Notes under the pieces: model-generated
The model's input: only the letters and a program-made list of their open reading frames with translations
What the model was told of the DNA's origin: nothing
Database searches by the model: none
Position numbers and translations under genes: made by a program
Shown: positions 1 through 9,244 of the stretch, one piece after another
How the letters are laid out: every line of letters starts with the position of its first letter
Numbering within the stretch: the stretch's first letter is position 1
Virus record (IMG/VR): IMGVR_UViG_3300037840_000178
Coordinates: 1-58,733 of that record
Length of the DNA stretch: 58,733 nucleotides
DNA from: a virus
Direction: 5' to 3' (one strand)

Positions 1-2
1 CC

Positions 3-209
3 ATGATGGGCGGCAATGATCTGCAAACAGCCGCGAACTATGCGGAAATTGGCTCAGCGACTGCAACATCTACGAATTGGTTTGGCGGGATGGGAGTCTT
101 TACCGCAGCCTCTTCTGGGATCCCTTCAACGATTGCACTATCGAACATCAATCAAACGGGCTCCGCGCTCTCGGCTGCGAACATTGCCCTTGTTTTCCGG
201 AATGCTTAG
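3..209 (+). CDS. tail fibre C-terminal domain (5' partial)
   Basis: The reading frame is open to the left edge, so only about 68 C-terminal residues are seen. They match, residue for residue in many places, the end of the collagen-like fibre encoded at 10476-11951: both have MMGGN, NYAE, GGMG, a QTG stretch and a terminal VFRN. I infer a paralogous fibre or its trimerising/receptor-binding tip. The true start lies outside the window. The next gene starts on the base after this stop. Confidence 0.75.
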   Translation: MMGGNDLQTAANYAEIGSATATSTNWFGGMGVFTAASSGIPSTIALSNINQTGSALSAANIALVFRNA

Positions 210-3200
210 ATGTCGGCGATAGTGCTCTCAGGGGGGCGGATCTTATCCATCGGAGGCGCCGCTTTCGGCATTGGCCAAAGTACGCCGCCGCCCCCAACAC
301 CTTCCGGGACTCTGTACAAAACGAATTTCGGTCACTACATGATGACCGGCGGGTATGAGTTCGGCACGGGACTAACCTCCGGGGCGAATTACTACTACGG
401 CACCGAGTTGCAACTCTGGTCGACCCTTGGCACTAATAACGTCGCGGGCTACGCCTTTATGATCCCGTGGTGGGTTTTGGAGGATTGCACCCAGACGGTG
501 AATCAGAATAACCCTGCGACTTTGGGGCAAGCTGGGACCCAGTACGCAGGATTTCAGTACATCACGCAAATCATGAATGCGGTTCAGCAAGCCTCCCCTG
601 GAATGAGCTGCATCATGTACACGAAGTTCGCTGTCTTAAGTTCTTTTTCGCAAAGCAATATCACGGGAACAAATTGGGCTACGAGCGCCAAGGTACCAGC
701 CTATGTAACAACCTGCGGTGGCACCCTCACGATGCCTACGAGCTATGGCTCTGGCACTACGATGACAGGAGCTGTTGCGCCTATTTATAGCGGCTCCTCT
801 TACTATGGTTTTGGCTTTGCGGCCTATAGCGGCAACACGAGCCCCGCGAGCAATGAGTATTTTCAAGTTCTCCAGCCCGATGTTCATAACCCAGTGGTCA
901 ATCAGTACATCATTCAGGGACTCCAAGCGCTTTTGCAGCTCCCGATTACGCTCTCCTATGGGCCGTATGCGGGCGAGACATTCACGCTCGATCAGCATCC
1001 GCAGATGACGCTCATTGCGCTAAACGATGAGTACTCGCTCAATATGGGTTCATCGGCGAACTTCTCGACTGGCATCACTTTGAATCCTCGCTTAACCACT
1101 GGGGGGGCGCCGTCGCCCACGATCGCAAACTTCAATGCGGGCTACAGAGGCATGTGCGCGGCGTGGAGTGCGGCGAGCGAGCACACGAATCTTGCAGTAA
1201 ATATCTCATTTGGCTATACGGGATCAAATGCAGATAGCACATCAACTGTCCCTGGATACGTCAACCACAATATCAACACGGCTGGCATATCGAATCTTCC
1301 AGGCATCGTCATGTCATCCTCGGATGGCACGATTAATCAGTGGGGGTTAAATGGTTGGCAGTACCCGGAAGCTTCATGGGCGTGGCAGGGATTCATTGGA
1401 ATCGGAAATGCAGATGGTCCATCGACCGGGCCACTACCAACGCCGACCTATCCGAACCTCACCGGCACGATGCCGACGCTTTGGCAGGTAGAGGCTGGCG
1501 ATTACAACTTAAATTCCGGGGGCAGCCCACAAGGGCCATTGGGGGCGAGCGTCGCTGCGTGCGAGCAAGGGATCATTCCAGGCGCAAACTACGTGCAAGC
1601 TAATTGGATATGCTGGGCGCTCCCAGATGGCGTGCAGTTTGGCACAAATGCCTGGACAGGCGCTTTGAATGGCTCCAATTCCCAGTTCACGAACTATTGG
1701 AATGGAAGTGGTGTTTATAGTGTTCTGCAAAGTAGTGCGGGGTTAAATAGTCCCTCGCAACTACTCGTGACTAACTCGATGGTTGCGCCGCAAAACTTCG
1801 CAGCTGTAACGACTACGACCACCGCCATACTCACTTGGACACCGCAGACAACTAACACGGGCACAGGACTCGCCTACCATATTTATAGAAATGGCTCGCT
1901 CATCGATACGACAGCTAATACCTCAGTGTCTACCTACACTGACACAGGGCTTTCTGCCAATACGAGCTACACATATACGATCAATGTCTACAACTCTAAC
2001 GGTGCAGGGCCCCAATCGACGTTCACCGCTACGACAGCGGTATTTAGCTATACGAATTTCACATCTAGCAATATTGGCGGGGGTGCCGGACAAATATTTC
2101 TATCCGCCAATGCCGCATTGAGCGGCTCTGCTATTGCTCTCACACCTGATAATTCCAACCACACGGCGGGGGCCGCGTGGTACGTGACGCAACAGAATAT
2201 CCAAGCGTTCACGACGAAGTTCACCTTTAGGATCATACCTTCTAATTCGACGCCGCAAGTGGCTTGCGCGATGACGTTTGCTGTACAGAACAGTAATGCG
2301 ACAACGAATGGCAATAGTTATGGACCTCCCTATTTTGTGGCATCTGCGGATGCGAATGTGGGAGGATACGGATCTTACAATCCCTCGATCGGTGCCAATC
2401 AGCAACCAGTCGGCAACTGCATGGTGGTCAAGTTCGACACCAGCGGCTCCGCGCAAGTGAATTATCCGGCTGGAATATTTCCTAACTCGACTGGCGTTTA
2501 TCTTGATGGAGGACCTTACGCCAACATGATCCATTCGGAGGACTTGAATCCGAACGGGATCAACTTGAACTTGGGGAATATTACTACCGCGATCGTCGTC
2601 TATGATGGTTCATTTTTGACCATGGTGCTCCTAGACACGGTTACTCTCGCGCAAGCTAGATACGTGTGGCCGCTTGCAAACCTACCGGCAGTTATGGGCA
2701 CCCTCGGCGTTCCAGGCAATAGCTCTAACATTGCTTGGGTCGGATTTACCGGCGGATGTCCTCCTAATTCAGATTATGCGCAAGAAGTATTGACGTGGGC
2801 ATACTGGACGACGTCAGGATCTCGATTGAGTACGCCTGTATTGAGTCCAACTGCAGGGACCTATAGTTCTGCGCAGACTGTATCCATTTCAGGACCCCCC
2901 GGTGCATCGATCTATTATACGACCAATGGTATTTTGCCGACGAGCGCCTCGACACCGTATACGACTCCTTTCACTGTTAACGTCAATACCATCGTTAACG
3001 CCGTGGCGATTCAGAATGGCTATACAGATAGCTACGTTGCTACTGCAGATTACACCGTTGGCTCATCGACGCCGGTCATCAATTATCCGAGCGGATTTGC
3101 GGCCAATGATGGAATGATTCTTTGTGGACGGGCGACCTTGTCGGGGTCGGCAATTCAGCTGACAGATACCGGGGTTGTAGGGAGCTCTCTCTTGGGAGAA

Positions 3201-3788
3201 GTCGGATGTGCCTGGTACGCAACACCCGTCAGCATTACTAGCTTCACATCGAGCTTTCAACTGCAGTTTACGAGCGCCACTGCAAATGGAATGACTTTCT
3301 GTTTGCAGAATAGGGCTCAATACTCACCGCTCTTTGTTGCAGCAAACGGTGGCTCTTACGTGAGCGGCGGCCCATTCGCGATGGGCAATTACGGAGCCGC
3401 GCTCGGTTACGGGTATCTGTCTGGCAACGGCGGTGGCAGTCCTCCTCCGGGAGGCATCCTCTCGAGTGCCGCAGTATCGTTCAATCTAACCAACAATGGC
3501 TTAGGGTTCTACAGCGGCGGAGTAGTCCCCTCAGGCTCTGATGTCACGATCACGGGCGTCACCTTGACGGGCGGCAACCCGCTCAATGTAGTGGTGAGTT
3601 ACAGCGGCACGACGCTCGCCGTGAGTATCACAGATACGGTGACGACGGCTAACTTTAGCCACAACTTTACCAGCGTGAATCTCTCGACGTTAGTGGGTGG
3701 AAGCACGGCCTTTGCGGGGTTCACAGCGGGGACAGAAAATGGCAGCGAGCAGGCGAATCAGTTCGTCAATAATTGGACGATGAATTAA
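210..3788 (+). CDS. multidomain tail adhesin (FN3, chitobiase-like, two lectin-like domains)
   Basis: 1192 residues. Residues 1-520 are rich in aromatic and Gly/Ser residues, with patterns reminiscent of TIM-barrel glycosidases (not proven). Residues about 523-612 form a fibronectin type III domain. Residues about 614-867 and 955-1192 are two copies of an L-type-lectin-like beta sandwich sharing LSGSAI, AWY.T and SFT..F. Residues about 870-950 look like the chitobiase C-terminal/FN3-associated type (PTAGTYSSAQTVSISGPPGA followed by a YYTTNG turn). The ATG directly follows the upstream stop. A host-glycan-binding adsorption protein, possibly with enzyme activity, is the best inference. Confidence 0.7.
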   Translation: MSAIVLSGGRILSIGGAAFGIGQSTPPPPTPSGTLYKTNFGHYMMTGGYEFGTGLTSGANYYYGTELQLWSTLGTNNVAGYAFMIPWWVLEDCTQTVNQNNPATLGQAGTQYAGFQYITQIMNAVQQASPGMSCIMYTKFAVLSSFSQSNITGTNWATSAKVPAYVTTCGGTLTMPTSYGSGTTMTGAVAPIYSGSSYYGFGFAAYSGNTSPASNEYFQVLQPDVHNPVVNQYIIQGLQALLQLPITLSYGPYAGETFTLDQHPQMTLIALNDEYSLNMGSSANFSTGITLNPRLTTGGAPSPTIANFNAGYRGMCAAWSAASEHTNLAVNISFGYTGSNADSTSTVPGYVNHNINTAGISNLPGIVMSSSDGTINQWGLNGWQYPEASWAWQGFIGIGNADGPSTGPLPTPTYPNLTGTMPTLWQVEAGDYNLNSGGSPQGPLGASVAACEQGIIPGANYVQANWICWALPDGVQFGTNAWTGALNGSNSQFTNYWNGSGVYSVLQSSAGLNSPSQLLVTNSMVAPQNFAAVTTTTTAILTWTPQTTNTGTGLAYHIYRNGSLIDTTANTSVSTYTDTGLSANTSYTYTINVYNSNGAGPQSTFTATTAVFSYTNFTSSNIGGGAGQIFLSANAALSGSAIALTPDNSNHTAGAAWYVTQQNIQAFTTKFTFRIIPSNSTPQVACAMTFAVQNSNATTNGNSYGPPYFVASADANVGGYGSYNPSIGANQQPVGNCMVVKFDTSGSAQVNYPAGIFPNSTGVYLDGGPYANMIHSEDLNPNGINLNLGNITTAIVVYDGSFLTMVLLDTVTLAQARYVWPLANLPAVMGTLGVPGNSSNIAWVGFTGGCPPNSDYAQEVLTWAYWTTSGSRLSTPVLSPTAGTYSSAQTVSISGPPGASIYYTTNGILPTSASTPYTTPFTVNVNTIVNAVAIQNGYTDSYVATADYTVGSSTPVINYPSGFAANDGMILCGRATLSGSAIQLTDTGVVGSSLLGEVGCAWYATPVSITSFTSSFQLQFTSATANGMTFCLQNRAQYSPLFVAANGGSYVSGGPFAMGNYGAALGYGYLSGNGGGSPPPGGILSSAAVSFNLTNNGLGFYSGGVVPSGSDVTITGVTLTGGNPLNVVVSYSGTTLAVSITDTVTTANFSHNFTSVNLSTLVGGSTAFAGFTAGTENGSEQANQFVNNWTMN

Positions 3789-4451
3789 ATGTCCATTACG
3801 TTTCAGAACGTCGTTTATAGCGGCTCTCAAGGCTCTCCGTGGAACTTCACCGGATTCACGGTAGCACCCGGTGATTTAATCGTCATCGCCATGTACAACC
3901 AAGATGGGCCTTCGCAGACACCACTTGTGTTTAGCGATAATGTAAATATTGGAAATTACGCCACTACCACTCCAGTTTCTGACGGGACACGTTTCTGGGG
4001 TCTTGTATATAAAGTATGCAACGCTAGCGGCACTGTCTCGACGCTTACGTTTTCTGGATTTATATCCGGCGCGATGACAATAGTTCACTATAACGGATTC
4101 CTAGGAACTGCAACGGCGACTGGTAATTACACCGTCAATTACCACACATCAAGTTCCTCTACCGCAGTGTCTGGAACCAGTTATGACTCGCTACAAGCTA
4201 ACGCCCTCACTTGTGCATTTATAGGCGATTTGAATGGAGTCGACTGGGGTACGGCGCCAGCATCTCCATGGACACTTCGAGGTATTGATCACATAAGTTC
4301 AGGGGAATTTCTTCCGTACGATAATGTATTCACAACGTTAGGAACGGCCGTACAAATAACTGGCACTTTGGCGAGTGCGGACTTCTGGTTTGTCACGCAG
4401 ATCGAGTTCTATGACTTGGTTTACGCAGCCGCAATCGCGTGGATCGCATAA
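3789..4451 (+). CDS. putative fibre-associated beta-sandwich protein
   Basis: 220 residues rich in Thr, Ser, Gly and aromatic residues, with almost no charge, as in phage fibre or decoration proteins. The segment FTVAPGDLIVIAMYN parallels VTGVTAGNAILIV-type text in the next gene, so the two are probably paralogous folds. It abuts the adhesin stop directly and is followed immediately by the next ATG. No catalytic motif is seen. Probable virion surface component; function unknown. Confidence 0.6.
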   Translation: MSITFQNVVYSGSQGSPWNFTGFTVAPGDLIVIAMYNQDGPSQTPLVFSDNVNIGNYATTTPVSDGTRFWGLVYKVCNASGTVSTLTFSGFISGAMTIVHYNGFLGTATATGNYTVNYHTSSSSTAVSGTSYDSLQANALTCAFIGDLNGVDWGTAPASPWTLRGIDHISSGEFLPYDNVFTTLGTAVQITGTLASADFWFVTQIEFYDLVYAAAIAWIA

Positions 4452-5150
4452 ATGCCGAACTTCGTCCAATTTGCCGCCTCCAGCGGAGCGGTCTCAAATC
4501 CTTGGGCCGGCGGACAAGTATCGGTGACACTGACTGGCGTCACGGCCGGGAACGCCATTCTCATCGTGACGCCAGGGCTCAATAATACTTCGGGCTCGCC
4601 TACGCTCACGATCACGGACTCTGTGAACTCGGTGCAAGAGCTCGAGCAGATGGCCTCCTTCGGCCTCTCAAGCGTCTACTCAATCCTTGATTTCTCCATC
4701 ATCCCGAATGCCACCGCAGGCTCTCATACGGCCACCGCCGCCGTTGGGTCAGGCACCGGGTACGGCTACATTGTGGCGATCGAGATATCTGGCTTGAGCT
4801 CAAGCGCCGTGTTGGATGTGTTTTCGCTGAACAATGCGGCCGGAAGCTCTGGCGTTACCACGGGCAGTTCCGGCTCCCCTGCAGGGACCCAGGAGATCGC
4901 CATTGCCGCGGTCGGCGGCTACTACCAGGGTTCAGCGATAACTATCGGAGAACCCTCAGGATATACTAATATCTCAAAGTACCAAGCAGGCGGCGGCTAT
5001 GTGCAGTATTCGGTCGATTACTTGACTCCCGTGTCATTGAGCCCACAGTCCGCCACCTGGACCGGGATGAGCGCGGTATATAGCTATGTCGCTGGGGTGA
5101 TTGTGCTTAAGGCTGCGAGTAATCAGGCGACTGTGATGTGGTGGAGTTAG
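4452..5150 (+). CDS. putative fibre-associated beta-sandwich protein, paralogue of the preceding gene
   Basis: 232 residues, again Gly/Ser/Thr-rich with short beta-forming stretches, starting on the base after the previous stop. VTLTGVTAGNAILIVTPG aligns by eye with the early part of the preceding protein, and both end in a hydrophobic strand before a polar tail. It lies between the adhesin and the first glycan enzyme. Likely a virion surface or fibre protein. No enzyme motif is seen. Confidence 0.6.
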   Translation: MPNFVQFAASSGAVSNPWAGGQVSVTLTGVTAGNAILIVTPGLNNTSGSPTLTITDSVNSVQELEQMASFGLSSVYSILDFSIIPNATAGSHTATAAVGSGTGYGYIVAIEISGLSSSAVLDVFSLNNAAGSSGVTTGSSGSPAGTQEIAIAAVGGYYQGSAITIGEPSGYTNISKYQAGGGYVQYSVDYLTPVSLSPQSATWTGMSAVYSYVAGVIVLKAASNQATVMWWS

Positions 5151-5152
5151 GG

Positions 5153-5890
5153 ATGAAACCTCAACTTGTGACTGATCTTTCAGGGCTTCATAACGCTGAT
5201 CTAGAAAAGACGCGCACACGAATACTGAAAGGCGGTTCATGGAAACGTCAAAGGACGATCATGATTCTCCCGGCAGCGGATTTGATGCCGGCGAAATGTG
5301 CGCTGTCGCTGATGAATCTTGCATCTCCTCCTAACAATGGTTTTGTTAGATGGCTCGCACTAGGCATGGAAGTAGGTGATGCGTACTCAACCGCGATAGA
5401 GCAAATTCTCGCGCATCCTGATTTGAAAGATTGGGAATTCATACTTTGCTCCGAACACGATAATTGCCCCCCGACTGATGGCCTCATCAAACTGATAGAG
5501 CGCATGGAGCAACATCCAGAATTTTCTGCGCTCGGGGGTGCATATTTTACGAAGGGACCTGAGGGGGCATTTCAGGCGTGGGGAGACCCGCGCGACGCGA
5601 CGCCTAATTTTCGTCCGCAAGCACCAGACCAAAATGGCGGGATAGTTGAGTGCTGTGGCCTTGGTCAAGGGTTTACTCTTTTTAGGTTAGCAATGTTCAA
5701 AGATGAGAGATTGCGCAAACCGTGGTTCAAAACCTTGAACGGTAGAGATGGCTCTGGCGTCTCAACGCAGGATCTATATTTCTGGGGGGATGCGCGAAAG
5801 TACGGCTATAGGTGTGCCGTCGATTGCAGTGTGCGTGTTGGCCACTATGATTTGAAAGGCGATTTCGGGCCTCCGGATACAATGTGGTAA
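5153..5890 (+). CDS. glycosyltransferase, GT-A type
   Basis: 245 residues from the ATG at 5153, which has GGAG six bases upstream; a GTG 15 bases earlier is open but overlaps the previous gene. The pattern is that of GT-A enzymes: an early beta strand (TIMILPA), a helix, then FILCSEHDN (residues 97-104) where EHDN would act as the DxD metal/nucleotide-sugar site, and a later GLGQGF and STQDLYFWGDARKYGY acceptor-side segment. It should transfer a sugar from a nucleotide-sugar donor. Its place among fibre genes suggests modification of virion protein or host surface glycan (inference). Confidence 0.7.
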   Translation: MKPQLVTDLSGLHNADLEKTRTRILKGGSWKRQRTIMILPAADLMPAKCALSLMNLASPPNNGFVRWLALGMEVGDAYSTAIEQILAHPDLKDWEFILCSEHDNCPPTDGLIKLIERMEQHPEFSALGGAYFTKGPEGAFQAWGDPRDATPNFRPQAPDQNGGIVECCGLGQGFTLFRLAMFKDERLRKPWFKTLNGRDGSGVSTQDLYFWGDARKYGYRCAVDCSVRVGHYDLKGDFGPPDTMW

Positions 5891-6531
5891 AGCCTGAAAA
5901 ATTCTCAACAGTTGCAGACTATGTCTACGAGCAGGAAATACGCAAAGGTAATCCATATTTTATGAACGCAGCAGTAGAAACAGTCAAAGAACCATTGAAA
6001 CTTAACCTAGGAGCTGGCAAGTCTAGGATGGATGGGTACCTGTCCGTCGATTCGATCCCATTCGACGGACTAGATGTGATTTGCGATTTGCGCGAGCGTT
6101 GGCCGTGGGATGATAACTCCGCGTCTCATATTCACATGTCGCACGTCCTGGAGCACTTTGAGGCCGAGGAGCGTGTCCACATCTTCAACGAAGCTTATCG
6201 GGTTCTGATTCCCGCCGGACAGATGCACATCGTTACTCCCCATTGGGCATCTCAGCGCGCCTACGGAGATCCGACGCACAAATGGCCACCAGTTTCCGAA
6301 TTTTTGTTTTATTACGGTTGGAAGGAATGGCGTGTTGGCAACGCGCCTCACACCGATATCGAATTCAATCCAAAAGGCTTTAATTGCGATTTCAATTTCG
6401 CAGGCGGTTACTCGTTGCATCCAGAGATGAACGTGTGGCACGACGAGAAAAAACAGTTCGCGCAGAAATGGTACAAAGAAGCTTGCTGTGACACGGTCAT
6501 GACTTGCACGTCGAACAAAAAGCCGCCGTGA
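5884..6531 (+). CDS. SAM-dependent methyltransferase
   Basis: 215 residues. LKLNLGAGKSRMDGYLSVD (from residue about 39) is a class I methyltransferase motif I plus the acidic strand-2 residue. CDLRERWPWDDNS and MSHVLEHF resemble motifs II/III of Methyltransf_11 enzymes, and YRVLIPAGQMHIVTPH is the post-motif strand. The GTG start at 5884 overlaps the glycosyltransferase end; an ATG at 5962 is an alternative that keeps the whole domain. Phage genes of this type usually sit beside glycosyltransferases, so O-methylation of a sugar is a reasonable guess. Confidence 0.72.
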   Translation: MVKPEKFSTVADYVYEQEIRKGNPYFMNAAVETVKEPLKLNLGAGKSRMDGYLSVDSIPFDGLDVICDLRERWPWDDNSASHIHMSHVLEHFEAEERVHIFNEAYRVLIPAGQMHIVTPHWASQRAYGDPTHKWPPVSEFLFYYGWKEWRVGNAPHTDIEFNPKGFNCDFNFAGGYSLHPEMNVWHDEKKQFAQKWYKEACCDTVMTCTSNKKPP

Positions 6532-6535
6532 TGCC

Positions 6536-6934
6536 ATGTCCCTCCCCGGCACATTCAACCTACAGATCTATCAAGGCCAGACCTACCAGCAAATAATCGT
6601 CTGGACGGCAGGCCCTGGGCTTGTCGGCGCCGTTCCCAATCAAACTCCTGCAGTCGGCTCAACGCCCATTCCGGTTGATCTCAGCGGCTACACGGCGACG
6701 ATGCAGTTTCGCCCCTATCAGTCCCCCTCAGCTCCTTTGTATTACGATGCCTCGGGCGACATCATTTTAGGCGGCGTCGCGGGCACGATCTCGCTTTCGA
6801 TTCCCTCATCCGCCACGGAGAACTTCACGTGGTTTAGCGCCTTTTATGATCTATTCTTGACGAGCAGCCAAGGCATCGAGACGCCGTTGCTCGCTGGTAC
6901 GGTCACGATTCAGCCAGCAGTGAGCGCCGTATGA
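6536..6934 (+). CDS. small virion protein, beta-rich
   Basis: 132 residues. It opens with FNLQIYQGQTYQQIIVW and continues with VDLSGYTATMQFRP, a pattern common in small phage structural proteins encoded next to fibre genes. The end is a beta-rich TVTIQPAVSAV. It overlaps the following collagen-like gene by four bases (ATGA), so the two are probably co-translated. I infer a baseplate or fibre-attachment protein without a known enzyme activity. Confidence 0.6.
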   Translation: MSLPGTFNLQIYQGQTYQQIIVWTAGPGLVGAVPNQTPAVGSTPIPVDLSGYTATMQFRPYQSPSAPLYYDASGDIILGGVAGTISLSIPSSATENFTWFSAFYDLFLTSSQGIETPLLAGTVTIQPAVSAV

Positions 6935-7446
6935 GCACCCCGCAAAACCAAGTCTTCTTGGGCACGACGCAAACGAACGTGCTCACGGTCAATTCCCCTG
7001 GACCACAGGGGCCAACTGGGCCGTTGGGAAATCCAGGCCCCACCGGCCCGGCAGGAGGACCGACAGGACCCACGGGGCCATCGGGCGAAAGCTTGCCCCC
7101 GGTATTTAATAATGCCGTGAGCGCTGCAGTTCCATCTGGGAACTCTGATAGTTTCTCGCCATTCGATTATGTCGCGGGCACGACGGATTATCTTCTTCTC
7201 ACGCCAACCGATAATACCTCGACCTTGCTTGGACTTTCCGCCTTTGGCATCACCGAGCAGATATCGCTCGTCATTTGGAATGCGAGCGTGACGAATACCT
7301 TGACGTTCGAATCCTCCTCGAGCTCAACAGCCGCCAATAGCTTTATCTGCCCGCAGAACATGAGCTTTGTGCTTCAGCCCTATGCGGCGATGCTGATGCT
7401 CTATACGCCTGGATTTGGCTGGGTGCTTTGTGTGGGGAACTCATGA
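6931..7446 (+). CDS. short collagen-like tail fibre protein
   Basis: 171 residues. After a short N-terminal tag, residues 23-55 are Gly-X-Y repeats rich in GPT/GPQ, expected to make a collagen-like triple helix. The rest is a compact hydrophobic/beta C-terminal domain that could be the trimerising head. It is a short version of the fibre at 10476 and lies between methyltransferase and glycosyltransferase genes. The Thr of each GPT is a potential O-glycan site, as known in the Bacillus spore protein BclA. Confidence 0.7.
   Translation: MSTPQNQVFLGTTQTNVLTVNSPGPQGPTGPLGNPGPTGPAGGPTGPTGPSGESLPPVFNNAVSAAVPSGNSDSFSPFDYVAGTTDYLLLTPTDNTSTLLGLSAFGITEQISLVIWNASVTNTLTFESSSSSTAANSFICPQNMSFVLQPYAAMLMLYTPGFGWVLCVGNS
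6997..7095 (+). repeat. collagen-like Gly-X-Y coding repeats (short array)
   Basis: About ten tandem nine-base units encoding Gly-Pro-Thr/Gln/Ala-type triplets inside the preceding fibre gene. The array is GC-rich and internally repetitive, so it may vary in copy number. Confidence 0.7.
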
Positions 7447-8534
7447 AGATAGCCGTCTACGCCATAGCACTTAATGAAGAAAAGCACGTGTCTCGCTTTT
7501 GCGAAGCCGCTGCCGATGCGGATCTGATCTTCGTTGCGGATACCGGGTCAACCGACCGCACAGTGGAGTTACTGAAGGCAGAAAAAAAAGGTCACGATTA
7601 CTTACGCATCGATGTGCGACAGATATCTATCAAACCCTGGCGCTTCGATGATGCGCGCAACGCCGCTCTAGCTCTTTTGCCTGACGACATTGATGTGTGC
7701 GTATCGCTCGATTTGGACGAAGTCTTGCAGCCCGGGTGGCGCGAGGAGATCGAGCGTGTATGGACCGCAGGCACTAATCGCCTACGCTACGGCTTTGACT
7801 GGGGCGCCGGCATCCAATTCGCGTATGAAAAAATCCACGCGCGGCATGGTTTCAGGTGGATAAATCCATGCCACGAATATTTGTTCACGGACCGCATTAC
7901 TGATGTCTGGGCGAACACTGATATGCTCTTGGTGGTTCACGAGCCAGATCCTTCAAAGTCAAGGGGTCAGTACTTGGATTTGCTGCGCATCTCAACCGAG
8001 GAAAATCCGACCGAACCGAGGAACGCCTTTTACTACGCGCGGGAGCTCTCGTGGGCGTCGCGCTGGCAGGAGGCAATCAGGGAGGCGAAGCGGTATTTAG
8101 AACTTCCGCGCGCCACGTGGGCGAATGAGCGCGCCTATGCGATGCGCGTGATTTCGAAGTGCTACATGGAACTTCGCGATTGGCACTGCGCCCTTCAGTG
8201 GGCAAGGAATGCGTGCTCGGAGGCGCCGGATACGCGCGAGCCGTGGGTGCTATTGGCAGAAATCTGCTATCACACCTATCGCTGGGCCGAGTGCTTCGGG
8301 GCGGCAATGTCGGCGCTCTATATCGTAAAACGCGAAAAGCTCTACACCGTCGACCCGTCCGTGTGGGGCTATCAGCCGCACGACTGGGCATCGATTGCGG
8401 CGTGGAATTTAGGGATGAAGGATGTGGCGCTTGAGCATGCACGCAAGTGCGTTGAGATGGCGCCAGAGGATTTGCGGCTTAGGCAGAACGTCAAGATGAT
8501 CGAAGAGGCGTTGGCGAAGGAGATTGCAGCGTGA
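7443..8534 (+). CDS. family 2 glycosyltransferase with helical TPR-like C-terminus
   Basis: 363 residues from the ATG at 7443 (GGGGA six bases upstream); the GTG 15 bases before lies inside the previous gene. AIALNEEKHV, VADTGSTDRT (residues 31-40) and SLDLDEVL (89-95, DxD) are classic GT2 motifs. After residue about 180 the protein becomes helical with repeated Trp/Ala-rich pairs (ARELSWASRWQEAI, YHTYRWAECFGAAM), typical of the TPR-like tail of this group. Second sugar transferase of the fibre cassette; acceptor unknown. Confidence 0.85.
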   Translation: MKIAVYAIALNEEKHVSRFCEAAADADLIFVADTGSTDRTVELLKAEKKGHDYLRIDVRQISIKPWRFDDARNAALALLPDDIDVCVSLDLDEVLQPGWREEIERVWTAGTNRLRYGFDWGAGIQFAYEKIHARHGFRWINPCHEYLFTDRITDVWANTDMLLVVHEPDPSKSRGQYLDLLRISTEENPTEPRNAFYYARELSWASRWQEAIREAKRYLELPRATWANERAYAMRVISKCYMELRDWHCALQWARNACSEAPDTREPWVLLAEICYHTYRWAECFGAAMSALYIVKREKLYTVDPSVWGYQPHDWASIAAWNLGMKDVALEHARKCVEMAPEDLRLRQNVKMIEEALAKEIAA

Positions 8535-9244
8535 GTTCTCCGTGGCAGTCTGTTTTGAATACCAGCAATAGTTATAACTTCGCTCCTTCAATGGGCGAGA
8601 CTGTGCTTTATTCATATGGACTCGCTGGGGTTAAGAGAACCGCCCTTACACAGCAGCATTTCACGGATGCACGCTTGGCGACAGGCATCCTGATGATGCG
8701 CGCTAGTTCTGATGGCGTGAACCTATGGCAAGTTGACCTTCAGGTTATCCCGCTCGTGCAGGGGCAATCTACTTACCAGGTTCCGTCGAACACAATTGTG
8801 ATGCTTGACATGTACTACACGCTGAATACCGGGACAGCGGAAATAGATCGCATCATATTGCCGGTTAGCCGCACAGAGTACGCAAGTTATCCCAACAAAC
8901 AGCAAGGCGGCGCGCCTACTGTGGCATGGTTCGATCGGCTGCTTTCTCCGACTGTCAGTTTGTGGCCGGTGCCGAATGGCCAGCAAGCGTCGTTCAAATA
9001 TTATCGCTTGCGTCAGACGCAAGATTCGAACATGACTGGAGGTCTGAATGTCGAAATTCCTCCGTATTTTCTAGATTGGTATTCGCTCGCGCTCGCATAC
9101 CGTCTCGCTCTTATCTGGAATGTGGAACGCGCGGGTCCATTGAAGACTCTTGCCGACGAAGCATGGGCGATTGCCGCCAAGCAAAATACAGAGCAATCCA
9201 TGTTCTATGTGTCTCCGATGGTCACTGGATACTGGCGCCCATAA
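8531..9244 (+). CDS. tail connector/adaptor-like structural protein
   Basis: 237 residues. GTG start overlapping the previous stop (GTGA), with AGGAGA upstream. The sequence has the look of small podovirus head-tail adaptor and tail-tube proteins: an N-terminal helical part followed by PSNTIVMLDMYY, DRIILPVSRTEYASYPNKQQ and WDRLLSP-like segments, then a helical end (FLDWYSLALAYRLALIWN). No catalytic residues are seen. Probably part of the portal-tail junction. Confidence 0.6.
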   Translation: MSSPWQSVLNTSNSYNFAPSMGETVLYSYGLAGVKRTALTQQHFTDARLATGILMMRASSDGVNLWQVDLQVIPLVQGQSTYQVPSNTIVMLDMYYTLNTGTAEIDRIILPVSRTEYASYPNKQQGGAPTVAWFDRLLSPTVSLWPVPNGQQASFKYYRLRQTQDSNMTGGLNVEIPPYFLDWYSLALAYRLALIWNVERAGPLKTLADEAWAIAAKQNTEQSMFYVSPMVTGYWRP

